Source: Deuterostichococcus epilithicus (taxonomy: Eukaryota > Chlorophyta > Trebouxiophyceae > Prasiolales > Stichococcaceae). From it: a stretch of 64,000 nt of DNA. The notes under the pieces are model-generated. The model made no database searches. It was not told the DNA's origin and worked only from the letters and a program-made list of their open reading frames with translations. Within the stretch, counting starts at the first letter, position 1. The number at the start of each line of letters is the position of its first letter. Positions 1 to 11,300 of this stretch are shown here, in pieces. Both the position numbers and the translations under genes were made by a program. The DNA lies in NCBI GenBank assembly GCA_033439295.1, contig JAVTLE010000005.1, forward strand, positions 3,336,501 to 3,400,500, written 5' to 3'.

Positions 1-2
1 CA

Positions 3-3000
3 AACTCACAGCAGGAGGCGCTGGTGCGGCGCGCGCAGCTGGAGGAGTGTGCTGAGCAGCACAAGCGGGAGGTGCGCATTGCAGCCTGCAGCTTTGCCTG
101 GATGCTAAGGCTCGCTAGACCTGCAGTCCTTCACGCCCTCTTTGTGTGATTCCTGCAGGCTAGCTCTTGCTGCAACCACGCGTGCAAATATGTCTCAACA
201 AATGCCCTTTGCAGGTGGCAGAGCTGCACGGTCAAAAGGCGGAGGTCGACGCCAGCCTCGCCGCTGCCGAGTCCCAGCTGGTGAGCATCCGTGAGAAACA
301 GTGGTGGGAAACTGATACAAAGAGACCGACAGGCATGATGCAGCTTACCTGACGCCTTTGATTCTGCTGACACTACTGCATCCCCGACACTGTGCAGGAC
401 CAGCTGAGAAAGGACCTGGCGGCGAGCAGGACGGCTCTGGACGAGGCCAAGGCGCAGGTCGCAGAGACTGCGGCCGCCAAGACAGCAGCCGAGCTGGAGC
501 ACAGAAAGGCACTGAGTGCGAGCAATGCCACCCTGGACAACTGGAAGGAGAAGGTGGCCAAGGTGACGCGTCAGTGACCAGGCTGCAAGCATTCCCCGTT
601 TCGACTTCTCCCCCAACAGGGGTTTGACTTCATGGAACGTGACGTGAAGCACTGAGGAATTCGAAAATTGCCTGACGGGCGCCTGTGCCATGCGCTGGCT
701 CATGCGCAGGAGGTGGATGCAACGAGAACAGCGGCAAAGACCGAGGTCGACGAGGTCAGGCAGGAGGTGCGGGGAATCGAGATCGCTGCGCAGCTTGGTG
801 TAATAAGCGTGAGATGAACTGCGGTAATGAGCAACGTGAGCGTCAGAAAACGGCTTTCTGGCGAGTTGCACCTTGCTGTGGGCATGTGCTGCAGGCGCGC
901 GCCGTGAAGGAGGCGGCAGCGGCGCAGGTCGCAGAGCTCATGGCCACAAACGCTACCGCCATCAGCTCGCTGCAGGTAATGTTCCAACAACCATCGTGCA
1001 TGCAGTGCAGCGTGGACGACATGCCAAATTGTATGCTGATCGACCCCGATACTGCCGGGTTGGTTGGCACTCAGTGCTGCAAATGCTCCGCGCCAACATG
1101 ATGTGCCTGCTGTCCTGCAGGCCAAATACGCAGCGGAGGTCGCGGCGCTGCAGAAGCAAGTTGCGGAGGCGGGCGCCGCTTGCAAGGCGCATCTGGAATC
1201 GCTGCAGGATGCGAAAGCGGCCGCGGCCGAGGAGGCCAAAGACCTGCAGGAGAAAGCCGCTGCACTCGCCTCCGACCTGGAAGCCGCCAAGGTGCTGGTG
1301 ACTGCATGCCTTGTCAGTGCAGTGTACCTGGTGCGCCTGCCGCCCGCGTCGGCATGCAGCACACGCTCCCTGCAACTTGTTTGTGTTGCCGAATCAGAGG
1401 GTTTGATTCCTTTCCATCTCGACTGCAGACGCAACACAGTGAGTAGTTAGCATGATCGATGCCACCACCTGATGGCGCTGGGACAGCCAGGCCGATGAGG
1501 GCACAGTATCACTGGAAAAGCGGGACCGCAGACGCAGCATGGACTGTGTTTGCACGTCGGACTTTGAGCCACGAGTTATTTGCACACATGCCTCAGATGC
1601 TTCTTCGCATATGCTGCAGGCCGGCCATGCCGAGGAGGTGGCACGCCTGGCCATGGATGCGAAAGCCGCAGAGGACGCCGCCGTGGCCGACCTGCGGGCG
1701 GAGCTGGAGGCCCGGCTGGAGGAAAAGAACAAGGAGCTGGCCACGGCGCATGAAATAATTCAAGGCGCCTCCGCCTGCACGACCGACCTACAGCGGTCCC
1801 TCGAGGTGCGACCTTCTTCTATTGGCAGACAGTCCATCGACTTGTGCCTTGTGTCGAGTCTGCACTACTTGCCACTCTGAATTGGAAAGGTCAGCGCTTC
1901 AGGTCAGCTACTAGCCCGGAACCCAGGCAGAGACTTGCCGCACCGGGGTGTATCTGGTGTAGCCTTTGCATTCATCAGTGGCATATTCTTCTGAGGGTAC
2001 GCTCCGACTCGCCTGCGTCGCCTCAGCATGCAAGTGGTTATTCTTCTGCCGCTATAGGGTGCCCAGGGCAAGCTGCGGGAGAGCAAGGACAACATGCAGG
2101 TCATCCAGGCGGCGCTGAAGGAGGCCAAGGAGGAGCTCATGGAGAAGGTGTGCCACCAAATTGCGCTGCAGAGCATGCGCCACCATGGACAGCACATGTG
2201 TATTTTGCATGCCCGATCTGGGTGCAGGGGATGGCTGTCTCAGATTGCTGCTGTCGGGACCTTCGACGGTGTTGCGCCAGGATATGCGCAACTCGAGAAA
2301 GTATCGTGGATGGATCTTTGCAGGAGCACCTGCTAACCCAGATTGCAGGAGCAGCACACAACGCCACCGCCGGCCCCTCTCCTGCTGACAGGTCCGAACT
2401 CCGCCGGGCCTGCTGGTCCGCATGCTCAGCTCCCTGCGGTGGGCAACAGTCCTCGAACAGAACCTGCATGGAACACCAAGGCATGCCTCAAATGACATGG
2501 CGAGGTCGCAATGCCGGCATGCAGGACCGAGAAGCGGACCAGCCCGCCCAAGTCGCAGAAGCAGGGCCGGGCGACGCCCCGCTACGAGGAGGAAGCTGAG
2601 GAAGGCGACGACGAGGAGGTCGACAAGGTGCGGCCCTGCTACCACTGCATGTTCGCCTCGTTTACGTGCAATTGGCAGCTGGAATGCATGCGAACCGGAC
2701 TTCGATGTCTCGCCTCGAGCACGACCAAAGGCCATCATGCGTCTGCAGGAGCCGCAGCAGAAGAAGCGCAGGGCCAAGTTGCCGCCTCCGCGGTTCTGTG
2801 GTAGCCCGGTGCGCAAAACAACATTTACCTGCTCCCTTCTCCTGTCTGCACTGTGCACCATGCGCCGTCGAGGTCATTGGCTGTGCTGGGCAGCCCTGCG
2901 GTTGCTGACCTCGGTGCTGTGTGCCGCCTGCAATTAGCTTGCCAATCCGAACCTGTTGTGCCACGCATGCCTTGCAGAGGACTCGGCACGCAGCACACTC

Positions 3001-4218
3001 GACATGCTTGCGATTGATGCAGAGCCAGCGCGGCCGTCTCGTGCAGCGCCATGTGCACCAAATCACGAAGTTTTTGTGCCTCGTTTGCATTGTCGAGCAG
3101 TACCGCAGGCACCGGGAGCAGCGGCTGATGAAGGAGCCGGCGCTGTCGCAGCAGCAGTACGACAGCGCCTCTGAGTCTGATGAAGACGATGCCTCCTCCG
3201 GCGGCGACATGCGGGTGCGCCCTCCTCCCATGTCTTCATAGTTCAGGTCTAAACGCATGTTTCCAGTCTCAAAGGGACGACAGGTCGGACCAAAAGTCTC
3301 CGAGGGACAGCGACCAGATGCTCACACAATCAACAGCAAGCTGAGTTGGACTCGAGGTTCTCCAACCCTTGCCACGATTTTGTACTGAGACCCTAAACCC
3401 CTATGCTCGTCAGGCGCCGAGGCAGCGGCGGCGGGAGGTGCCCGCGGGGCGCGCCACCTATGGGCGCGGCCAGAGCCAGGTGCAGCGCGGCGGCGGCGGC
3501 CGCAAGACCAAGTTCAGCACCATGAGCGCGTACACCGCGCCCGATGATGACGACGGGCACGCCTACAAGCGCATGGTGCACATATTTTCGCGTCTGACAC
3601 GTGGAAATGCACCAGCGCAGCGGCCGATGTTCGGCTGCTGCCTCTCACTTCTTTGCTTGATAGTGTTGTTTGGCCCTGATGTGGGTGCAGGGTGGAAGGC
3701 ATCGCCACTGCAGCTAGGTCTGAGACCACAGTATGAAGCTCGTCTGCAGCATGTGCTGTTCGAATGTTTATTGCGCTGCTGTCCGGCCGTTCGAGGCCTG
3801 CCCATGCCACTGCAGGGCGACAGCAATGCGAGGGGCGGCGGCGCAACGTCATCACTGCTCAAGCAGACGGGTGGCGGCATCAAGAAGCCCCAGGCACGGG
3901 CTCGATGCACCAGTCCTGCCTCGCTCAACAAAATGATGGTCTGGTGGAGAGAGTCGTCCGCCAGGAGCAATGCATTGTTTCATTTCACACCATGGCAACC
4001 CCGATGGTATGAAGTTGATGGTGCGTGTCTCAGCGCCTCCGCCATGTCTCATAGCATGTCAACCTTGTGAATGCGAATTTGCGCCAATCATGTACCTGCA
4101 GGACAGCAGGCGCAAGATGCGCAATGCGCCGCCCGGCAAGAAGCGCAGCGGCGACTCTGCTGCCATCAACCTATTCGGCAACACCGACCCCTACGCCTTT
4201 GCGGCGTCGCCCATGTGA
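3..4218 (+). CDS. Coiled-coil protein with a ZYP1-like C-terminus (5' end outside window)
   Basis: About 13 exons read in one direction: near 3-71, 213-279, 398-560, 711-797, 895-975, 1121-1290, 1620-1805, 2057-2149, 2525-2627, 2727-2805, 3101-3210, 3411-3574, 3780-3900 and 4103-4218. The first two thirds are Ala/Glu/Lys-rich heptad sequence typical of a long coiled coil. It is followed by a basic, Pro-containing linker (KKRRAKLPPP) and an acidic Ser/Asp patch. The last exon ends INLFGNTDPYAFAASPM and TGA at 4216-4218. Plant ZYP1 proteins are long coiled coils that end in a conserved Leu-Phe ... DPYAF tail, so a transverse filament of the synaptonemal complex is a reasonable proposal. The coiled coil alone is not diagnostic, and any other long coiled-coil scaffold remains possible. 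The exon structure is seen; the ZYP1 link is inference from one short motif. Confidence 0.5.
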
Positions 4219-4640
4219 CGGCAAACGAGCTGTTGGGGGCCTGCTGGCACCAGCGACAGCGGGCCTGCAGTTAGGTGGAGAACAGCTGCTGTCCATAGTG
4301 CTGTTGGCTGACGAAAGTGGGAGTCGCTCGAGAGGACAGCGAGAGCCTGCAACCGTGTGAACGCCTGACACGACTCAGTAGCTCCTTACTGCAGCAAACT
4401 AAGTGCATGGGGCACACGCAGTGATTCGGTCAAGCGTGCTGCATCGATCATGATATGGCGAGACTTGCAACGGCGTACTCTCAACTGTGGTGCAGCACTG
4501 CTCTTTGTTTCAGATGCGTCACTACGGCAGCCACATGGCCTGCTAACCCGCTGGACGTCTGGCTGATAATCTACACACATAACCAATTGCCCGAAGCTTG
4601 ACGCCACAGGTGTCCCGCTGAGCTGCCCGACCCGCAAACA

Positions 4641-4645
4641 TTACA
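4641..4645 (-). terminator. TGTAA poly(A) signal of PEX12
   Basis: TGTAA on the minus strand, 45 bases after the PEX12 stop. TGTAA is the common chlorophyte poly(A) signal; the assignment rests on motif and distance only. Confidence 0.45.
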
Positions 4646-4689
4646 GCCGCGGTAGTCGAAAATGCCGCGCCCGAGCTCGCCCCACTATC

Positions 4690-7600
4690 TTAGCTCGCCC
4701 CTCGTATGCGCCTGATGTGCTCCTCTGTCGCAGGCAGCCGCGTGACCGGGCAGCAGCCGTGCTCGCGCACCCACCCTACTACGCAGGGGTAGCAGAACAC
4801 GTAGCCTGACACCTGCGGGGGTCCCCAAAGCGTGCTGCGGTGAGCACAGGCCGACGGCGGGGCACACAGCGTCCGCCCAGCAGTCGCTCCTTAGCAATCG
4901 TGGTATCCGCCGGCTGCCACGGGCAGGCGCCGCACGCGGGAAATGCTGTGCACGCAGGCCAGGAACAGGTAGGGAGCTGCGCCAGAGATGCAGCACCTCC
5001 AGCAGGGCGGGGTTGGTGCGCTGGCGGCCGCACACGGCGCAGTCCGCAGGGTCCGCCGGCAGCGGTTTCCCATCCGGGTGCGGCGGCGGCGCGGGCGGCG
5101 GCGGCGGCACCGGCAGCGCCTGCTGCGCCGCCAGCTTGCCCTCTGCCGAGTCGTACCACCACTCCAGCGCCTGCAAAGCCGAAAAGCGGGTCAGAGTGCA
5201 CTTCACCAGCAGGCTCAGCTCAGGGCAGCAGGGCTTGGCCTCCGCCGAGTCGTAGCACCGCCGAGTCGTAGCACCGCTCCGGCATCGGCTGCGACAGAAG
5301 GTTGTTGATCAGATAGTGATGGGCTGGAGAACATGCCGTGTCCAGATTTCAGACGCCACAGTGTGGAACGACCGGGGACAGCTGCAGACTTCGCCATCGC
5401 CAAGGATGTCAGCACAGCACGTGGCATGCCGGACTTTCCAGGGAATACTATGTCAGGCTGTAGCATCCCTGACAAGGTGCGCCATGCTACAGCTGTCCCG
5501 CCTGCAGTCTTCGAGCCTGCCATGCCAGAGCCCGCTCATCCAGCGGCGCACTCGCTTCACAGCCGGCGCACAGCCTGTGCGGCTGCTCGCGGGACCTGAC
5601 CCCACCCCAAACCGCTACCAACCTACCGTGCCACCTCAACCCCTGACCTATACTGAAGGCGAAGGCTGAAGGCGAACATTGACACGATGAAAGACACGAG
5701 GGGGAGCTTTGCAGGTGTCGTCCGCAAACAGCCAGGAGGCGCGAGGGCGCGCCACACCTTGAGTTCTGGAAGCCCCACCTTGAAGGCGAACACGGACAGG
5801 ATGAGCGCATTGCGGGTGTGGTCCGTGAACAGCCAGGAGGCGCGCAGGTAGCCAAGCCGCGCCAGCCGCCCCAGCAGCGACGTCGCCGCCCGCGCCTTGG
5901 CTAGCGCCGCCTCCCGCTGCCGCGACCGGTGCCGCTCCGCCGCCGTCTGCATCATGGGCCGAACGTGTGTTGCAAACAGTCTGAACCCGTCCGAACGCAG
6001 CAGCAACTTCGACCAGGGTCCTGACAGGGCTGACCTAGGACGTCGTCTTCACCCCACCGTCATCGCCACCGGTTTCGGGTGGTGGTCGGTTGGCGCACCG
6101 ACAGCCACGACCACATGCACTGCCAGTCGGGAACGCCAGCCGGAAGACGCGAGGCCAGCACTCTGAGCACACACGGCTGCCACAGAGAGGGCGGGAAAAA
6201 AGGAAACAAGAAAACAGAAACGGAAGGAAAAAGACCCACCAGCTCGGCGCCGGCGACGCGCACGATGCGCTGGCGCAGCAGCCACAGGGCTGGGGAGTAG
6301 AAGGCGGTGCGCTCCATGAGGTAGGCTAGCTGTGCCGCGAAGCGTGATCCCTCCTGCCCCGCGTGCACCAGCGGGTACGCCTGCGGGGAAGCAGAGCCTT
6401 TCGTTTCGTTTCGCTTGGTCAGCAAACCCTTCCATACGCGATCCATCGATCTGGTCCTCTCCGGCGGAGCATGCACCAGCGCGCACGCCTGCGGCAGCTT
6501 CAAAACAACCGGGACGTTGTAGCTGCCGTGTAGCTGTTTCGCGAAGCAGGAGCCCCCACGTGCACCAAGTCGTGTCGTTTGTGAGTGTGGATCACACATT
6601 TCAAATAATCTACGCCACAGGCCTAGACGCTATGGCTATATATATACACAGCTATGGCCTGGTCGCCGCGCGGCAGCGCCCAACACAGTGCAGGGTAACG
6701 TTACCAGGAGCCGGTTTGGCAGGCTACACCGCCGGTGTAGCCAGGCAGTGCATGCGCTCATGTCAGGCAATGAGTCTCAGGGCCTTGCTGCCTTGCAGGT
6801 TGGAGGACGCAATCTCCTTCGCTAGCTGCACACTGGTGCTTGACACCCATAGTGGACAGCATGAGGCTGGCTGATCGCATGCTCATGAAGAGGTTTCAGA
6901 CCTTGATAAAGGCGTGCAGCGCCAGTGCCCGCAGCTGCCGAGCCACAGCGCGGAGCTGTGCCACTGCCGCCCCGACGGCGCCGCCATCGAGTTGCTGCCA
7001 CTGCTGCGGCGGCTGCTCCTGCACTTGCTGCCCGTTCTGCTGCTGTGCATCCTCCTGCTGCCCAGGCCTGAAGTCCCGCAGCCCGGGCAGCGGCGGAGGC
7101 GCCGCATGGTGCCGTTCGTACAGCGCTGACAGTTTTGCATGCGCATATGGCAGCAGCACCTGCATTCAGAACGCCGGGAAGGTCCATGGCAAGCTGTTGC
7201 CCTGAAACCTTTGATCGATGCGCAGTCTGTGTGCAGCATGGCGCTGCAACGCTCCGAAGCGGCTCGGCTCATTGATGGTTACCCACGCTGAGTAGGAGCG
7301 CTGCGCGTTGCTGGCCCCGTGTCGGCATGGGCGCAGGCGCGGACGCGGCCTGCTGCCCTGCTGCAGACACATCGCCGCTGCCGGCCTCCGCTGGCGCTCG
7401 TCGCAGACCGTACAGACTCTCAGAGAATGTGCCGCCGGTGCTGGCCAGGCTGCCATGGTCCAAGATGGCGGTCACTAACGCAAAGAACTCATCCTCGTAT
7501 GCCAGCAGGCGGTAGCACCAGGGCCGCCTCTGACTGAGCACCTGTGCGAGGCTCACATGCATTGGCCTTGTGCGCAGAGCCTTTCTTTTCAATATCACTG

Positions 7601-7806
7601 ATCTGCCATGCGACCGACCTAAAAGGTGCCTTGCCAAGTAGATGCAAAACTGCCACTGCCGCTATGACTGTGGCGCGCATCCTTCAACGACTCACCTGAA
7701 GTGAGTAGGACGCGGCTGCCTTAAGGCTAGGCATGAGACGCTCCGCTGCTACAAGCTCAAAGAATGTCGGCCGGGGGGCTTCGGTGCCCCCCAGCATGAA
7801 CGACAT
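4690..7806 (-). CDS. PEX12: PEX12, peroxisomal RING-type E3 ligase peroxin
   Basis: About seven exons: near 7695-7806, 7290-7590, 6905-7165, 6247-6375, 5783-5960, 5000-5175 and 4690-4815. The start MSFMLGGTEAPRPTFFELVA is followed by the family blocks ESLYGLRR, KLSALYERH, AQLAYLMERTAFYSPALWLL and the C-terminal zinc domain. That domain reads CAVCGRQRTNPALLE, then GYVFCYPCVVGWVREHG, then CCPVTRLPATEEHIRR. Known biology: PEX12 spans the peroxisome membrane and, with PEX2 and PEX10, forms the ubiquitin ligase and retro-translocation channel that recycles the PEX5 import receptor. The Cys pattern fits the reduced RING typical of PEX12. Introns carry copies of exon edges (see repeats at 5234-5275 and 5655-5743). 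A TGTAA signal lies 45 bases past the stop. Confidence 0.9.
5234..5275 (-). repeat. Intronic copies of a PEX12 exon start
   Basis: The exon at about 5000-5175 begins with codons for WWYDSAEGKL, containing TACGACTCGGCAGAGG. In the intron just upstream the string gccgagtcgtagcacc occurs twice head to tail (5244-5259 and 5260-5275), and the first copy continues into a close match of the following codons (5234-5243). These are diverged copies of the exon start about 95 bp away from the true one. Confidence 0.75.
5655..5743 (-). repeat. Intronic copy of a PEX12 exon end
   Basis: The exon ending near 5783 encodes SWLFTDHTRNALILSVFAFK. The following intron holds a diverged copy, with shared strings gccaggaggcgcg (5731-5743 against 5832-5844) and ggcgaaca (5671 against 5785). 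The offset is 101 bp at one end and 114 bp at the other because the copy has a net 13-base insertion. The donor side of the exon is the copied part here. Confidence 0.7.
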
Positions 7807-8344
7807 GATTCTAAGTTTTGGTTTACGATGTCACGAGTGGCAGAGCTTGTGACAGCAGCGGCTTGCCACACGCAGCGCAGCCAGGTCCACGAGTGTGCCA
7901 CGACTAGTCGCGCCAGGCGGCCTGCAAATACATTCTGGTGTAAAATGTTGTCGACCTTTTCGTCCGAGGGAGTTGATGTTGTCATCAACATTCTCGGCAC
8001 TCCACAGCACACCCACACGAGCACGGACAATTGCCAGAAGTTGCAGCAACAAACTGTGCACCCTCGATATCCTTACTGCTTACAACACGCATCCGGTCTC
8101 AGCCGTGCTCCCGGTCTGCCACGTCCAAACCACAAGCTAGTACCAATTGCAACAGGTCAAAACGAGGCGCCTGAAATGAAATCAGTCAAACAATCATGGT
8201 GGAGACCTGCCACTCTTAACGGCGCATTGACGCTTACCACTCAACCACAGGCTTGCCCTCAATATGAGCGGCTCTTGAAGGTACAACAGTCATGCAATTA
8301 TTGCGACCCTTTGCGTCCAAAATACTGCGCCGCCCGCGCTCGAC
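7807..8344. other. Spacer between PEX12 and phosphoglycerate mutase
   Basis: It holds the PEX12 promoter and 5' leader and the 3' region of phosphoglycerate mutase; both genes point left. A possible minus-strand TGTAA lies near 8072. I see no credible coding exon. Confidence 0.4.
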
Positions 8345-11300
8345 TCACTCCTCAAGCAGGCTCTCCTGCATGTGCTCCGGCGCCTGGAAGCCCAGCAGGT
8401 TGATGATGGCGGCCGTCACGTTCGTCAGCCCCGCGTCCTTCAGGTCGCCCCTGAACTTGGCCTCTTTCGGCAGCCCCGGCCCGCCGATTGCCACAGGCAC
8501 CTGCGTCTCGAGCAGGTCGCCCCTGTCACTCTGGCCAACGACTGTGTATGCACTAGACACAGGGCATGATCATCCTGTTTGACGGCAAGTCCGCAGCTGG
8601 ACCAGACAACAGGCCCATCCGCCCACGCTGCCCATCCAATCGCGCTGCTGCCGGCGTTGCACTGATGAGTACCTCAACTTCGCCGCTTAGTAGATCCCCT
8701 TACCGGCACAAGCGTGTGCGAGGACAGTGGGCGCGGCTTGCCCTCCTTATCCTTCAGCGGCACCCCCTGCTTGTCCTTCTGCAGCATCGTCTCCGCGTTG
8801 CCGTGGTCCGCCGTAATCAGGAACCGGCCGCCCACCTCCTCAACCGCCTTTAGCAGCTCCTGTGGTGTCGGAAGGCAGGGTTTCAGGATCTGCTGGCTGG
8901 GGTCGCCCAAAACCAGGAAGCAACCGCCCACCTCCTCCCCAGCTGCCAGCAGCTCCTGCGGTGTCAGAGTTTAGGATAGGTTTGAATGGATTTGATGATG
9001 TTGTACTACAGCAGGTTGAGTGCAGCAGGCGGGCACGAAGGCCGCAGCCATATGTGGGCTCTGCCCATGCCAGACGTCAACATGGAGTCATGTGCGGTCG
9101 CTTGAGCAGCCGACATCAAAACCGTGGCCGCGCTGAGGACTAGTCCTTATGTGTCACTGGGCAGGCCTCGGCAGCCAGGTTGGCGCGCTGAGCCCTTTCG
9201 GCCATTCACGTGTGCGTTGCAGGTCCACGATGCAGGACACCGCTGAAGGCTCAATGCTGGCCCTTGCGCACCGTGACAGCCTTGTCGACGGCGGTGCAAG
9301 CGACGATGGTGGCCTTCAGGTCGCCGGTGTGGCCTACCATGTCGCCGTTGGGGAAGTTCAGCCGCACCTGCCAGCCAGGCGGACCTTGCTTGTAACAGAC
9401 GGGGTTGAGAACATGCAAGCTACCCAAGTATGCAAGGGATGTCTCTCGGCCAGAGAGTGCCGCTGTGATAATATTCTCAACGACCACGTTGCAGTGCCAA
9501 GGTGCAGCGCCCAAACGGAAGATTTGGTGACTTCAGTGAGTCCAGCGACATCACTCCCAGCAAAGCAGTCTATAGCCATACCTGATGATACTGGCCGCTC
9601 TTGAGCGCCTCGATGCCGGCAGCGGCGATTTCCTTGGACTTCATCTCCGGCTTCTTGTTGAAGGGAATGCCCGTGTCCGACTTGATCTGCCGAACCACAC
9701 GACAGGATGTTTTTTGGCAGCACTCTGGAAGGTGAGTGTACCTGTTGGGATGTAGCAAGGGCAATGCCTCGCTTGCGGCGTCAACATCAGCTAAGAAGAA
9801 CGTGTGGCAAGGTCAGAGGAAGTGCTGCAAGATGGGAGAACTGCTTCTGTAGAGATGGGCACCTCTTTGTGCTTCTCCAGGTTTTTGTCAAAGGGGCCAC
9901 CGCGATTGCCATTCCAGAAGAACGTCACGTGCCTGCACGAGAGCCAGCACAGTAGATAGGGGAGAACGAACGGATCCTGCAGCCGGGCAGTGCGATTATC
10001 ATGTGAGTCTGTCCCGCCACCTCGGGTCCAGCACGAGCAGGGCTGGTACTGCAAAGCGCCTTGTAATTGAGAACCGGAACCACCATGCGTTCGAATGGCA
10101 AAAAGGTGCAAGCCGCAGCGCGCACCCGATCTTCTGACTCTCAGAGCATGCAAAGGTGGAGATGCCGTTGTGCACCAGGTACTGGCCGCTGGTGCGCGGT
10201 ATTTGCGGAGGTGGCACAAGGTAGTTCTTTGGAATCTTGAGCTCGCCGTCGTATTCCATCATGCCCGCAAACGTGACCTGGAGTTGCAGCAACTCTATGA
10301 GACAAGCTGTGCAGTGTCCAGTATGTACAGGAGCGTGTGTTCCTTTGGAGGCTGCTAAATGCTGTATGTTGGGCAAGTACAGTTTTCTGCTGTAGCACAG
10401 TGATCGGGACACGCCTGCCAGATGCGTGCAGACGCATCTGGCAGGCGCAGCACCTGATGAGTGGACTGCAGGTCCACAGGCATTTGGGCCCGCCTCCGCA
10501 CCTTTGGCACGCGCTTGCGCTCGAACTTGTCAAAGTCCTCTTCGTCAAACGCCTTGGACAGCTCGATTACGCGATCTGCAGGAGCGCGGCATGCCGTGCA
10601 TCGGCCAAAGGCAAGCCCGTAAATCCATTGAGGACAAGTCGCCATGCAGCACGTCCAGCGACCTTCCAGCTGGGCAGGCGGCCGCCAGCGTGCGGCAGGC
10701 AATCGATCAACAGTCGTCACTGCGGTCATGACGTCGTGGCAGTTTGACATTATCGAGCTAAGTAAATTTCACCATACAATTCAGAAAAAGGGCGGACCGC
10801 ACCCGCCCTGAAGTTGAAGATGACCACCGAGTCACCGTCCTCAATGGCCCCCACCGGCTTGCCGTCGTCGCCCACTATGACAAATGGCTCCAGCCACTGG
10901 TCCGACACGGGGTCATCCTTGGAGCCCTGAAGCATCGTCAGGGCAGGGAAGTCATCGCCCTTGATTTGGGGGCAGCCCCGTGCTGACACATCCATGACGA
11001 GACCTGCCAAGCTCAGCGCGGCAGAGCTGCCACGGGTACGGCTTGGCTGTTGGAGTGCGGCGCCCTTGCCGACCAAACCATGCTCCTGAGACAGCAGTCG
11101 ACGCTTGGACACTGGGGCAGCAGCTGCCGCCGCCAACCGCATGTCACAGACCTTCAAAGCGCAGAAGTTCCCTAAAATCTGCTCGAGTAGTGGGGAGCCG
11201 CACCCGCAGCGTGGTGACTGCCTCGAGCGCGTCCTTGAAGGTGTGCTCCGCCTCGCCCAGCACATGCGCCTTCCACCCCCGCTCCACGATGTCCCAGTCC

